Source: Halichondria panicea (taxonomy: Eukaryota; Porifera; Demospongiae; Suberitida; Halichondriidae). From it: a DNA stretch of 64,000 bases. Numbering within the stretch: position 1 is the first letter of the stretch; every line of letters starts with the position of its first letter. The stretch covers positions 5,394,042 to 5,458,041 of the forward strand of contig NC_087377.1 in NCBI RefSeq assembly GCF_963675165.1, given 5' to 3'. The notes beneath the pieces were generated by a model. It was not told the DNA's origin. It made no database searches and saw only the letters and a program-made list of their open reading frames with translations. Shown here in pieces: positions 1 to 10,778 of the stretch. The translations under genes and the position numbers were made by a program.

Positions 1-2404
1 GTCACAATTAATGATATTCAAGGGAGATTTCGTACTGCTCTGAAGAAATGGAAGAGTAAAGGCAGTTTTAAATCGACAGCTACTTACAGTCGATTAGCGG
101 AAATTGCTAGGAAGAAGGAGGACGGAGATGCATTTCAGAGTATTCTAAGTGCCTGTATTGAGCATGCAAGTAAGTTGTATTGTAAACTCAAACTATACTG
201 TATACATTCTAGAGCTTCTAATGGAATGAAATGTTTTGCTATAGGCCCCTGAGAGTACGTATACTTGAGGTAACAAGACCTGCAGCGGACAGTTAATTTG
301 AATGCTCTTCATATTTTTTCTAGTTACTTTAGCAAGATAATATATAGTTGTGTTGAAAGTTATAATTTCGTGTAGTCTAGTAATAATAGATACCATCTTA
401 ATTATAATAGCACTATTATACACTAATGCATTAATTAATGGACTAAGTGTGACAATTAGGCTTTGTGCTATTTAATTGTTTAGTGCATGCTCAGTTTATT
501 GTGGCGAAATAATAATGTCTCTATTACGCATACAGATCCTATAGCCTCAAGTCATCGCAAAAGAGCTTTGGCATCAGATAAAGAAGTTGAAACTCCTTCA
601 AAGCGTTGGAAAGAGGATATCGGTATGCTTTATTTTCATAATGAGTTTATAAATACATTGATTCAGTGAACGGCTTTGGCCACACACACTAAAAACCACT
701 AAAAACCATGCACTTGTTTCTCAGGCACGTCTGCATGCTTACTAATTAAAAACAAACATGACTGTATTATTTTGGGGGTTTTATTATTTTGTGGGAATCT
801 CTTATAAGACATGCTCATGTTCATTGATTGGAATGCACCACTCCTCCTCCTTAGCAGTACATGGTGCCCAACATGGTGCCCCAGTGGCTGCTACTGCAAG
901 TTTTCTACAGGGTGATCAATCTGGTGCACAACCGGAAGGTGAGTAGCACCCATGCACACATTAATTAATGGACTAAGTGTGACAATTAGGCTTTGTGCTA
1001 TTTAATTGTTTAGTGCATGCTCAGTTTATTGTGGCGAAATAATAATGTCTCTATTACGCATACAGATCCTATAGCCTCAAGTCATCGCAAAAGAGCTTTG
1101 GCATCAGATAAAGAAGTTGAAACTCCTTCAAAGCGTTGGAAAGAGGATATCGGTATGCTTTATTTTCATAATGAGTTTATAAATACATTGATTCAGTGAA
1201 CGGCTTTGGCCACACACACTAAAAACCACTAAAAACCATGCACTTGTTTCTCAGGCACGTCTGCATGCTTACTAATTAAAAAAACGAGCTTTGGCATCAG
1301 ATAAAGAAGTTGAAACTCCTTCAAAGCGTTGGAAAGAGGATATCGGTATGCTTTATTTTCATAATGAGTTTATAAATACATTGATTCAGTGAACGGCTTT
1401 GGCCACACACACTAAAAACCACTAAAACCATGCACTTGTTTCTCAGGCACATCTGCATGCTTACTAATTAAAAAAAACGAGCTTTGGTATCAGATAAAGA
1501 AGTTGAAACTCCTTCAAAGCGTTGGAAAGAGGATATCGGTATGCTTTATTTTCATAATGAGTTTATAAATACATTGATTCAGTGAACGGCTTTGGCCACA
1601 CACACTAAAAACCACTAAAAACCATGCACTTGTTTCTCAGGCACGCCTGCATGCTTACTAATTAAAAAAAACGACGTATAATTGACCTTTGACATTTTTT
1701 ATGCGATGATGCGAGTTTTTTTTATATAATTATGCTGATGCCTTGTCAAAAATGTGCATTCCCGCATCCGATTTTAAGGAAAAGGCCTGAAAAACAAGTG
1801 ATTTAGCGTGGGAAACAACTGTTAATTGTATACAGACACAAAGACGTATGAGTCCCAACTTTTATATACATTTTACATAACAACACAACATAACTCATTA
1901 GAGAAGGTATTATGGACAAATTGCAGCTTATTGATAGCCTAGAAATATGGGGGGGCTCCAGCCCCTAGAGCCCCCCCCCTTCCTACGCCACTGTATAATT
2001 ATTATAAGTGCAGATGATTGACTGGCTATATAAGTACATCTTACAATGCTTATGTTTACACAATAGCATTGTTATCAGAGGAGCATCCTAACAAAAGACC
2101 GTCCTCCGATCCCATTGTACTTACTGGAAAGGATGTTCAAACAATTTGTGTGACGTTGGTGAAAGCACGCAATAATTGGTTCAATTTGGGATTGGCTCTT
2201 GGAATGGACTATGACCAGTTGGAATCTATCCAAGATCAATTCCGTGACAATAGTGGTCGCCTAACAAAGATGATAGCCAAGCGTCTTTCAGTCACTGATC
2301 CAAAAAATCCAATGACATGGCCTTACATCTGTGAATGCCTAAGGAATCTTACAGTAATGCGTTATGATGTAGCAGAAGCAATTGAAAGAGAAAAGGGACT
2401 ATAA
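1..2404 (+). CDS. Death-domain gene, 3' part (5' end outside the window)
   Basis: Five exons can be read, all split in phase 1: 1-169, 536-622, 858-938, 1066-1152 and 2079-2404 (stop at the end). Exon 1-169 is the C-terminal half of a Death domain and closely resembles the exon at 26866-27174 (shared FKxTATYxRLxEIAxKK-type helix). The three middle exons are short polar linkers; 536-622 and 1066-1152 are the same 87-nt exon duplicated. The last exon encodes a complete Death domain with the helix pattern NNWFNLGLALGMDYDQLESI and CECLRNL. It is clearly related to the terminal exon at 54258-54592. The product is probably an intracellular adaptor or receptor tail that recruits partners through Death-Death contacts. 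What precedes position 1 is unknown. Splice sites were placed by GT/AG and by identical phase and length in the paralogous exons at 34344-34415 and 34496-34582. Whether every copy of the amplified linker is used cannot be told. Confidence 0.6.
431..1670 (+). repeat. Tandem amplification of a linker exon (530-bp and ~194-bp units)
   Basis: A segment starting TTAATTAATGGACTAAG at 431 recurs at 961 (period 530). It is followed by two shorter head-to-tail copies starting near 1285 and 1478 (period about 194). Each copy contains all or part of the 87-nt linker exon plus its downstream intron. Copies 3 and 4 lack the original acceptor but retain a CAG just before the shared exon body, which could act as a new acceptor in the same phase. 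The copies are almost identical, so the expansion is recent. Confidence 0.9.
1947..1993. mobile_element. Solo end of a small DNA transposon
   Basis: A G-rich/C-rich hairpin ends in CTTCCTACGCCACTG. Read on the other strand this is CAGTGGCGTAGGAAG, the style of terminus seen in many hAT-like non-autonomous elements. A similar end occurs near 12541-12555. No second terminus or target duplication was found, so this is a remnant. Confidence 0.4.
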
Positions 2405-3455
2405 ATATAGCTATATAAATTATGGTAGAAATGAGCTAGATCTAATTATGAATAGTTGTTTAATAGTTATTTTATAATAGCCATTAACACAATACTGCAT
2501 GCATGCTTGCACAGTCTTGTTTCTATATTATTTTGTTGACATACCAGATACCGTATATATAGCGGGTATATTTTCAAGAGTATAAATGTTCGTGGTCTTT
2601 GCAGATTAAGTATGTACCGCAGACATTTATAACCGCGAATTTAATATTGCATGCATGCATGCTGCTGCTACTCCACGAAACTTAAATCCGCGAAAACCTT
2701 TCTAAAGGCATTTCTGCGAAAATTTACACCCTTGAAATATCGTGGCCAGAATATAGTTTATATAATTATAGTTCGTATGCGCATATGCAACGTGCATTAC
2801 GTTGTATCATGCATGGCCTATAGCCTTCTCCATAGGCCTCAAGGAAAGAAGGAGCTAGTGCCTCCTCTACCACTAAGGGGTACGTCGGCACATGTAACTT
2901 AGTATGCTGGTTTGAAATTGTGGACCGTATATCTATAGAACACTATAATTATAGAAACCACATGTACTACAAAAAGCAATGGATAGATTTGTAGCGGTAA
3001 GACTAGGTGATGACCAATCGTCCTCTAGCAAAGCTACATGTAGCAAAAGACCGTGTCTTATAGATAATGTTGGGTCTATACTCTCTCTCTCTCTCTCTCC
3101 CTCTCCTATATTCCCCTTTCTTTTGGGTAGGAAACTTCCCCCCCCCCCACTAGATGAAACCCTGCCTGTGCGAGGGGTTGTCCAGCAGGCCCAGATATAT
3201 GTCTTCAGGGAAGGCCGTTCTCTTGTGCGATCCTCGATATCTGAATATATCAATCGGTATATATAGGCCTGTGCCGAATTTTCAAATTTGTTTACCTATT
3301 ATTCTTTTCACTTCATCAGCCTATTATTCGTATTATTTCAATAATTATTATGATACATAATTTATACTGCATACACACAGCAGCGAAATAAGGTGCTTAT
3401 AATTATTATAATTATAGCACCATTTCAGCAACGAACGACGAACAATGTGTGAAAC
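2405..3455. other. Gene-poor stretch
   Basis: No convincing exon. It holds a diverged end of the ACCGTATAGCGGGTAA element family near 2550-2640 and a CT microsatellite near 3079-3103. Overlapping open frames on both strands at 2933-3266 have no recognisable domain and run through the simple repeat, so they are not called. Confidence 0.5.
3079..3103. repeat. (CT)n microsatellite
   Basis: About ten CT units followed by a C-rich tract. Confidence 0.85.
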
Positions 3456-3978
3456 TAGTTGGGCGTGGTCCGACCTTCCGTTAGGGTGGGAGGTTGGGTT
3501 GCAAGCTTATCCGGATTTGTTCTGCCACTATAGTGGCACCGTATCAGATTGCAGCATTTTTCATGCGGTTGGTTACACTTTCTTGGTTACACTTTCGTTT
3601 GCATCTAGTTGCAAAACCCGCATGCAGTATCCTTACTATGCTGTGGTTTAGCCACGTCACGAAGTCAGTTAGCACCTATGCACTTGTCGTTGAGTATAAA
3701 AACAGTGTTACATATAATTAGTGTGAAACCACATAATTAGATTGCCAAATCTATTTTTGGGGCTGTGCTTATGTGCTTAATTTCACAGCTTACTACAAAC
3801 ACTTATCACCACTTAGAGCACCACTATAATTATATATTTGTGGCGCAGTCAACACAAATATAAATTGGCCAGACCCTATCAATTAATCTACTTGACAGTT
3901 ACAATGCAGCAGAACAAATCCAAGAAGCTTGCAATCTGACCTACTATCCTAACGGACGTTCGGGCCACCCCCAACTAG
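3456..3978. mobile_element. Inverted-repeat element with 8-bp target duplication
   Basis: The left end TAGTTGGGCGTGGTCCGACC and the right end (reverse complement CTAGTTGGGGGTGGCCCGAA) are imperfect terminal inverted repeats of about 35 bp. TGTGAAAC flanks both sides (3448-3455 and 3979-3986), consistent with an 8-bp target-site duplication. No transposase frame is visible, so it is non-autonomous. A related left end lies near 33922-33985. Part of the interior (3721-3861) also occurs just outside the right end, which complicates the boundary call. Confidence 0.55.
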
Positions 3979-4123
3979 TGTGAAACCGCATAATTAGATT
4001 TGCCAAATCTATTCTAGCTAAGCAGGTGCGGGCTGGGGCTGTGCGATTTCACAGCTTACTGACAAACACTTATCAGCCACTTAGAGCTCCACTAACATAT
4101 TTGTTGCGCGGTAAACACAAATC
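3721..4123. repeat. Direct repeat, two copies about 258 bp apart
   Basis: The segment starting GTGTGAAACCACATAATTAG at 3721 recurs at 3979. Both copies run through CAAATCTATT and ACAAACACTTATCA to a shared end, with small indels between them. Confidence 0.75.
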
Positions 4124-5015
4124 TGTATGGTGATACCCTTTTCTTGAATTGTGTCTGCATGGCTTTCGCGAAACTAGATTAAACTATAGCATGAGATCAT
4201 AACTTAGAACTACAGTGGAACCTCGATCCGTAAAACTTGGCCATTATAGGCCACTATTAATGAAAGCCATGCTTCCGGTCACCTCCCTAACGGCTTCTCT
4301 AGCTCAAAAAGGCTGTATGGACGAGCTACAGCCAAGTTTTCATGATTGTGCCAAATAATGCTGCTACGCAATGGTCAATGGTTGAAGTTTCCTGTATTCA
4401 AATTGTTAGAAGATATTTGCCAATCCACTTTTTTCTCTTCCTCTAATCTTTGGTACGGTGGTTCACCACAGTAATACTGTGCTCCAAGGTTTTGCAGCTA
4501 AGATTTCTATAATACAAACAGCTTTCTTCAGGTAAACAGCTCTAGCTATACCTTTCAATGTCATCTTAGATCTACACGTGTTATAACTTGCTTGCACTCC
4601 AATTTTAATAGAGTATAGATTCCAGTAATTTCCAATGACTTTCTACTCACTATCCTATAATAACTGATGACAAATAGCATAATTATGGGCAGTTGACTAG
4701 CGCAAAGACCAAGTGGTACAATATTGCATTTGCTTTGGGGTTTTTTGACACTTCGAATGGAATTAAAATAAATATCGTGTAAAAACTGGCAAAGCTAGCA
4801 CTCGATCTCCAGGAAATGCTTCAAAATTGGTTAATATAGAGAAGCAGACCAACCTGGGAGAAGGTGTGTGCTTTTTTACGCTCTCTAACTGTTGGAATGA
4901 GTGTGCTGGCAACAATTAATTACACAATGTCATAAATAAATACAGGGTGTGCTATTAATTACCACTCACTAGACTTTGCATATACCTGATCGTAATTATG
5001 ATTCAATGACTGCAG
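4124..5015. other. Gene-poor stretch
   Basis: No gene recognised. A solo terminus ACAGTGGAACCTCGATCC near 4212 belongs to the element family that is complete at 59028-59289. Confidence 0.5.
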
Positions 5016-5396
5016 GTGGCTCAGAGTGAACCTAAACTTGTTACCAGAACTGAAGAGACAACACAATCTGGTCGAAAAGGTGGAAGAGACCCACCTGCTA
5101 GCAGCCCAAAGAGAACAAAAGCAGGAAAGATCGAAGGTGAGCAAGTTCTCATGAAGATTGGCCGCGAGCTTGGAGACCAGTGGATGGATGTTGGTGTGGC
5201 ATTAGGAATGAAATTCATGGACCTTAAAAACACAATTGAAAATAACCCCAAAATAAAGCACCACCTCAAACCGATGGAGATGTTGCAGAAGTGGCAAAGT
5301 AAAGCTGGTGACTCTTTCACGTATGCAACACTGGCGTCAGCACTGGAAGGAGTTGGCCTCAATACTTGTGCACAAACACACTGTTATGAACAATGA
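5016..5396 (+). pseudogene. Death-domain terminal exon, probably a detached copy
   Basis: The exon follows a good acceptor (ATGACTGCAG) and ends at a stop. It encodes a Lys/Arg-rich linker, then a Death domain with QVLMKIGRELGDQWMDVGVA, LKNTIENN and a WQSKAGDSFTYATLASALE-type last helices. It is the near twin of the terminal exon 36242-36681. It lacks about 50 nt at the start relative to that twin. In the phase used by its twin (phase 1), a TGA appears within five codons; only phase 0 reads through. No upstream exon of the same gene was recognised nearby. The simplest reading is a duplicated exon cut off from its gene, although use with a phase-0 partner exon is possible. Confidence 0.6.
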
Positions 5397-5849
5397 TAGA
5401 TCTATAGGTTGACAACCACTTTATTTTTAACAACGTATATACGTTACGGTAATAATTATTTTACACTATTTCTTCATGGTCCATTTCCAGCTAGTAATGA
5501 TGCCAGCTGAGAGCATTTGCAAAACTTTTTAAAGTCCGTATAAATAGTCCCTAAAATAATTATCTCTAAGTGGAGCGAGGTTATTGGATTATGGGGGAAT
5601 CTTGGGTGTTAGCATCGTTGTCTTTGGTCACTCTTTCTAGAATGTCTCTGTACAGGCAGCTGCTTCCCTGGTAGCACAAAATCCTTCTTGCCTCAGGGTT
5701 ACTTACTAGTTTTTTTCCATAGTACAGTTTCTGTATGAGCAAAAGGTAGACTTAAGTGTAAACATGTTAATAGAGTTTTGGTGAGAATGAGCATGCATGA
5801 TGCAGGTTTAATTCTTGGGCTAGTATAGGTCCATTGGCAGCACGTCCAA

Positions 5850-6045
5850 TTTAGCCTTGAAATCGACGAGCTTGCACCCCTAATGAAATAATTGAGGAAC
5901 GTAGTAGGGATAAAGAGAGCCTGCATTGTAACCAACTCATGGTTATGTTGGACGTGTTTTACAGAGAGTAGTGATGCCATACTTTTTTTGCATGTAGTGG
6001 CAGCATTACCGAGGCCTCCAGTGCATGAGTGACAGGGTAAAGGAG
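5850..6045 (-). pseudogene. Retroelement C-terminal fragment (decayed)
   Basis: Read on the minus strand, this is a heavily mutated copy of the region preserved at 56177-56557 and 37110-37330. It keeps pieces equivalent to the SLLS..., ...LVTMQALF and IRGAS blocks but has frameshifts. It was identified by comparison with the better copies in this window. It is not functional. Confidence 0.5.
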
Positions 6046-6107
6046 CTGTGTTTCACTTCTCTTATGCTTATTTCTTGATATTTTCGTGCTTTCTATAGGT
6101 GGCAGAT

Positions 6108-6110
6108 AGC

Positions 6111-6138
<28 letters not shown>
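6108..6138. repeat. (AT)n microsatellite
   Basis: About fifteen TA units. Confidence 0.9.
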
Positions 6139-6142
<4 letters not shown>

Positions 6143-6351
6143 TAGTGATGACATTCGACTTAAAGGGGCATGTGGATTAAACATCTAACGTCAAAACGGC
6201 TTCCCGAAAAGCTTTTCGCAGCAATGTCTAGACGAGCGCCACCTATTATTATGGCAGAGGCACCAAAGGAAGGTTCACCAGTAATGGATTGTATAAGACT
6301 AAGTCTTGATTGCTATATGCTGTACGTACTGATCCAGTCATGTCATACATA

Positions 6352-7043
6352 ACCTTTGATGTTCTGTTTGTGTTCGTACTTATCGGATTGTTGATTGCTA
6401 TAATTATTATGCTCGTCTACATTGTAGATCTACAATAACATGCAGTACTGTTGCTTTTTCAACCCATCTTCTGTTTCCATTTTTAAGCTCCTCTATACTC
6501 TATACTATAATTATAATGACTGGGTGGAATTCATTGTCAAATTCCGGTATCAAAAAAAAACAATAATAACGTGCTTTCGCTTAGTGTTATAGAAGAGGTA
6601 ATTATAGTTTGCGTTATTATGTGTCCTGTCCGGAAATTGCTATTTACCTGAAATGTCCCAAATTTTCAAGGTTGCTACTCCTAAACTGGCAGTCCAAAGA
6701 AGCTCAAAAATTCTGAAGCTACTATATATGCGGATAATTTTTGTTGGTGCAAATTTCCGCACGCATTTAAATATTATGCCTGAGCATTACGAGTCCTAGT
6801 TCCTTAGTATGGTGGACTGAAATGTTGAAAGTAAGTCACTAGTGTACTTTGTCAAAATATTCTTTTTCAAATATTCGTATAATTATACATGCAGCTCAGG
6901 ATAGTGACCAGAATAATTTCATGCTCTTCAATGCAATACGAAATATGAAAATTTCTACCGTGCCGATTGTTTAGACCACTCCCCCTTTTAACATGCCACG
7001 TCTGTTAACTAACCACGTTCTCCTTTAACAAACACAGGATCTA
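6352..7043. other. Gene-poor stretch with element remnant
   Basis: No gene seen. At 6728-6905 there is a diverged copy of a segment also present near 11780-11870 and 47835-47925, with shared GGTAATTTTTGTTGGTGCAA- and CAGCTCAGGATAGTGAC-type pieces. This marks a dispersed repeat. Confidence 0.5.
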
Positions 7044-7344
7044 AAGCCTCGTTTACACCACACCTAATCCGGGTCGAATCCGGGTCAGATTTTTCTGAGT
7101 AGTGGGCGTAGTAAAATGACCACTAATTGCATTTTGCAAACATTGGCTGATGGAAGCTACAGGCCTAGAAACACCCACGAACATGTACACAACACCTCAA
7201 TTAGCTTCTGACACAATCTGCACCACCTCCAGAGGTGGGTTGACTAATCCGGACTAGAACGCGGATAAGGGCCGTTTACACAAACGCGGTTAGGTTTAAT
7301 CAGGATTCCAACCCGGATTAAAGGCCTGGTGTAAACGGGGCTTA
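7044..7344. mobile_element. MITE-like inverted-repeat element
   Basis: The left end AAGCCTCGTTTACACCACAC and the right end (reverse complement TAAGCCCCGTTTACACCAGG) form imperfect terminal inverted repeats. Both are followed inward by AATCCGGGT. About 300 bp, no coding capacity. Target duplication not clear. Confidence 0.6.
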
Positions 7345-7411
7345 GAAGAGAGAGAGCTAGTCATACTTATAGTAAACCCAGGAGTGCATGAATACGGTAC
7401 CGTATAGCGGG

Positions 7412-7530
7412 TTATTATGCCTCGGTGTGCATGCGCAAGCGAGGTAGACTACTACGGTAGTGTGTTTGTGATCAATTAAGTGCAAGTATAAGAGTTCTAT
7501 AGGCTTCTAGTCATATTTATTTAGATACAA
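7412..7530. mobile_element. Dispersed repeat, TGCCTCGGTG family (partial)
   Basis: Starts TATTATGCCTCGGTGTGCAT and runs through GGCTTCTAGTCAT. The same family is present at 22928-23480, 33480-33860, 34590-34650 and 60402-60897. Fuller copies end in CACCGAGGCATCAG, so TGCCTCGGTG and its complement appear to be the termini. Confidence 0.5.
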
Positions 7531-8206
7531 CTCTACCTTTTCTTATAGTGAGATCTTAGCTATCGTATGGATCTCAACTCGATCTGGTGACCAATGCTGC
7601 TCAAAGACAAGAAAAAATACAAAGGTCCAGAGCCACAAAGTGTATCCTTCCCCAAACCATCTCCTATATGACCTATAAGGAACGACTCATCTACCTAAAG
7701 TTTAAAATAAAAATACGCATGCACATGGGCAGTAATTGGTCCTCATCTAGAAGTGAATGGTACCAGTTAACAGCATGGAGCAGGCGAAAGGATTGCTCCC
7801 TACATGCATGGTGGGGGCACTGCACACAGCTAGTTCTGCTTGGCCTGACGCCCACGTTTTGCCCCCTACATTAGATATACATATCTACAATAATTACGGT
7901 GTCCTACACACCCCATGCATGCATGCATTCAGCAGCAAGAATGACGAGGGTGGATATGCCATGCAATGCAAAAGTGTTAGGGCAGGGTTTCAGAACCTGC
8001 TTGCTCCTAATATAAACCCCAAGAGGAACATAATTATTATTTCATGCAGTCACCAATGTCTCTCTGTCTATGCAAATGTACTCTGATTAAAGGCTGTGGG
8101 ATGTAACCTTTGAACCCTATAAACTCTAAACTCGTATTCATTGCTTGATGTATAGAGTTGCACCCCTAGATAAATAATTAGATCTATGTACACCGCTGGC
8201 CCGATA
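7531..8206. other. Gene-poor stretch
   Basis: Open frames of about 100 codons occur near 7587-8086 but overlap one another, lack splice or domain support and resemble nothing recognised. The segment 8050-8206 has a partner in inverted orientation at the right end of the window. Confidence 0.4.
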
Positions 8207-8557
8207 ATATAGAGTTCTATCGCTCGATCACATCGCTCAATGATTGTAAAACATCGCTTGATAAAATACCGCTTAGAAATGATCAACAATTTTAAAATAA
8301 ATGGCTAATTACTATAGCCTTCAGCATTACTAGCTACATACATGTATTTTGTCCTTAATGTTTTTCAAAACAATAATGGCAGATCATTACCCACTCTATA
8401 GAGTTCCCTGTTCACAGGCTGTGATAGGTAAAGACATCACAGCTAAAAATACTAATGTCCCTGTGCCAGATGAATATCAAGCACAGCAGAGCTAGCTAGC
8501 TAGCTAGCTAGTGAATATTGTACTTTCTGGATAACCTCCAGCATGTATAAATAGTAG

Positions 8558-8828
8558 TTTGAAATCACATGCAGAGATCATCCCACGTACCTCCTCGTCC
8601 AGCACACGTACACGTATGTGTGCACTCACGGCTGTCAGAGCCGGAGTTACACATAACCACTAGTACTTGACTCCACAACACACCACAACCTTGCAAGGTA
8701 CCATACAAATTGATGTTATCACCTTCGCCCCCACAACTCTGAGCCAATATAATTACTCCCATCCTTGACAGGAATAACCTCGCCCTCTACCTGGGGACCT
8801 CAGACTAAAGACTTTGCGACAGGTATAT
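8558..8828 (+). pseudogene. WDFY3: WDFY3 5'-end fragment (copy 1)
   Basis: Matches the first two WDFY3 exons at 38977-39291. It shares GAGATCATCCCAC, a stretch equivalent to CAACTCCACA...CAACCT, and a final block reading DLRLKTLRQ followed by a GTATAT donor. In the WDFY3 frame a TAA sits just before this block, and the intervening exon and intron sequence has been scrambled, so it cannot encode the N terminus. It is carried inside SD-A. Confidence 0.65.
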
Positions 8829-9047
8829 TTAGGACTGTAAATTGATATACAAGGCCATGTTCTGTCATTAATTAGATGCACACCTTTCTTGGGGAGCATT
8901 ATGCTAAATAATTCCGCGATTGTGATCGGTTCGTTGTGTGTCATAAGTATAGGATATAGTCTACCACACCTAAGAGGAGGATGTGACCGCAGCACTAAAA
9001 GGACCCCCCCTAGCAACAATTCAATCCACGATACAGACTGCAAGACT

Positions 9048-9104
9048 ATGCCGGATTTTGCAACCGTCAAAGAGCTAGTTGAGCAACACGTCGACTCCTA
9101 CTGA
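9048..9104 (+). pseudogene. Small conserved frame MPDFA..., truncated copy
   Basis: Eighteen codons ending HVDSY-stop. This is the sense-strand homologue of the 53-codon frame at 18824-18985. The upstream ATG of that frame is ATA here, and a TGA ends it early. The family is not recognised. Confidence 0.35.
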
Positions 9105-10707
9105 TGCTCAAGAGCTTCCTTGGCCCAAGCGTTGACCATTCGACGCCCTATACTGGAGTTGCAAGCTCTTCTTAGATAAAATAATTATATGTAAATCGCG
9201 CCCATGGACCTTATAGCCATCTTCTTGTTGGAGAGCACCTTCCGTGTTTTTGCCGTCGCTTTGAGTCTTAGTACCGTCAAGCATGGCTCTTTTCTCTTTA
9301 CTTACTTTCTTGAACAAATGAAAAAACTAAAAAATAACTTGAAAAACTGTACATACCGGGGCTGTTGCCTGTATGCTATATATCCTACAGCTGTTGACCA
9401 ATTAATGAGATCAATTAGTGGTGCCGTAAGTGTGGTATAATTGTGTGGTTATATATACCTAGAATATTTACACCCCATGCTATTGTAGTTACACCCCTAG
9501 CCTCCTTCACAAGGCCTAAACAATTAGGCCTGCTACTGACTGCTTGCGCATGCGCAAAATTATTGGATAATATTCCCGTAATGTTTCCCATTAAACTGAA
9601 TTTTTACCCGAATTATATCCTGAATAACATATACAGACAAAGAATACTCTTCATAAAGTCAGACACAGAGCTATATAGCTAGCTAGCTAGAGACAGAGCT
9701 GTATTGGTTACAGCAGCAATTTCTTTCTGATAGAGTCGACTTTCACCAAGGTTAGTGTCAGATGGGCGTGGCCTATCCATATAGGCTATTGTCAGCCTTC
9801 CCCTCCGTTCAGAGGATTGTTATCCACACTGTTGCAGGCTGTGAGTCCTTTGTTAACATAGTAGGCTAAGGGTAGCTATTAGAATGCTATCACACGGGCT
9901 ACAATCACACTTCTATCCACTTTCTTCAATCCACTTCCATTCGTTGTGACGTCATTGTTTTACTGAGCAAAATACTGGCAATATACAATGGTATCCGAAT
10001 TACCCACTTTCTGGGTAATAGGTGGCGCATGCGCAAACAGTCGATACCAGGCCCTCTCTTAGCGGCCTGGAATCGAGGCTATTACACCCCATGCTATTGT
10101 AGTTTACACCCTTATGCTATGATATTTACACTCCCTTTTGTTTACTCCCCAAACCAGGTCATGATTACACCCTAGTACATGGTGTATACACCCCTATTTT
10201 AACAGTGTAAGTGTGGTATAATTATGTATACCGTATTACTAGAATATTTTGCAGGTGAAAAACCTTTGCGAATGAGCCAAATCAGCAGAAAATTTGACCC
10301 TTTGCGATCTAACTATATATTGCGTACTGGCAAGGATCGTGTGTATTTACTAGTAATAATGCGGATTTTATTGGATCAACCCTCGCAAAATTCGCAAATG
10401 TTTGATGCTCGCAAAGCATTCTAGTAATACGGTATAGGCTAGGGCTTCAAGGAAAGAAGCTTAAGGTCATCTCGTGCAGCCGTTCACTACTGTATACTGC
10501 CATGCTAAAGCTTTGCACACGAAATTCATTATAGTTATAATTGTTGTCTGGCATAACAACTATCATTATGCTGTTATTATTTTGTGCATGCATTTCCATT
10601 AAAGTGGCATTTCAATTATTAAAAGGGGCAAAGGGACATGCCATTTCTTGGTTATCAGTTGAACTTTGAGCCTATAATTATTGTAGAGAAATTTGTGTAG
10701 CCGGATA

Positions 10708-10778
10708 ATCAAGGTTATCGAGGTACTGGTACTGATAAATTAAACCTTGATTTATCAGTGAGGTCACCAGTACCTAAC
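10708..10778. repeat. Hairpin, present in both SD-A copies
   Basis: The arms GGTACTGGT...ACTGATAAAT and ATTTATCAGT...ACCAGTACC flank a short loop. The same structure is at 46650-46705. Confidence 0.6.

Larger units (their letters stand above)
4980..6320 (+). repeat. Segmental duplication SD-B, copy 1
   Basis: Matches 36220-37465 in the same order: Death exon, 3' flank, antisense retroelement remnant, then a segment ending in a shared stretch with ATGGCAGAGGCACCA and GGTTCACCAGTAA. Small indels separate the two copies. Confidence 0.75.

Noticed and set aside
431-1670. CRISPR-like array or satellite
   Set aside because: The repeat unit is 194-530 bp, contains an exon, has no unique spacers, and the context is eukaryotic.
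2933-3266. Two overlapping open frames on opposite strands
   Set aside because: No domain, no splice support, and both run through the CT repeat.
7587-8086. Two overlapping ~100-codon frames
   Set aside because: Different frames of the same strand with no recognisable domain, codon pattern or splice context.
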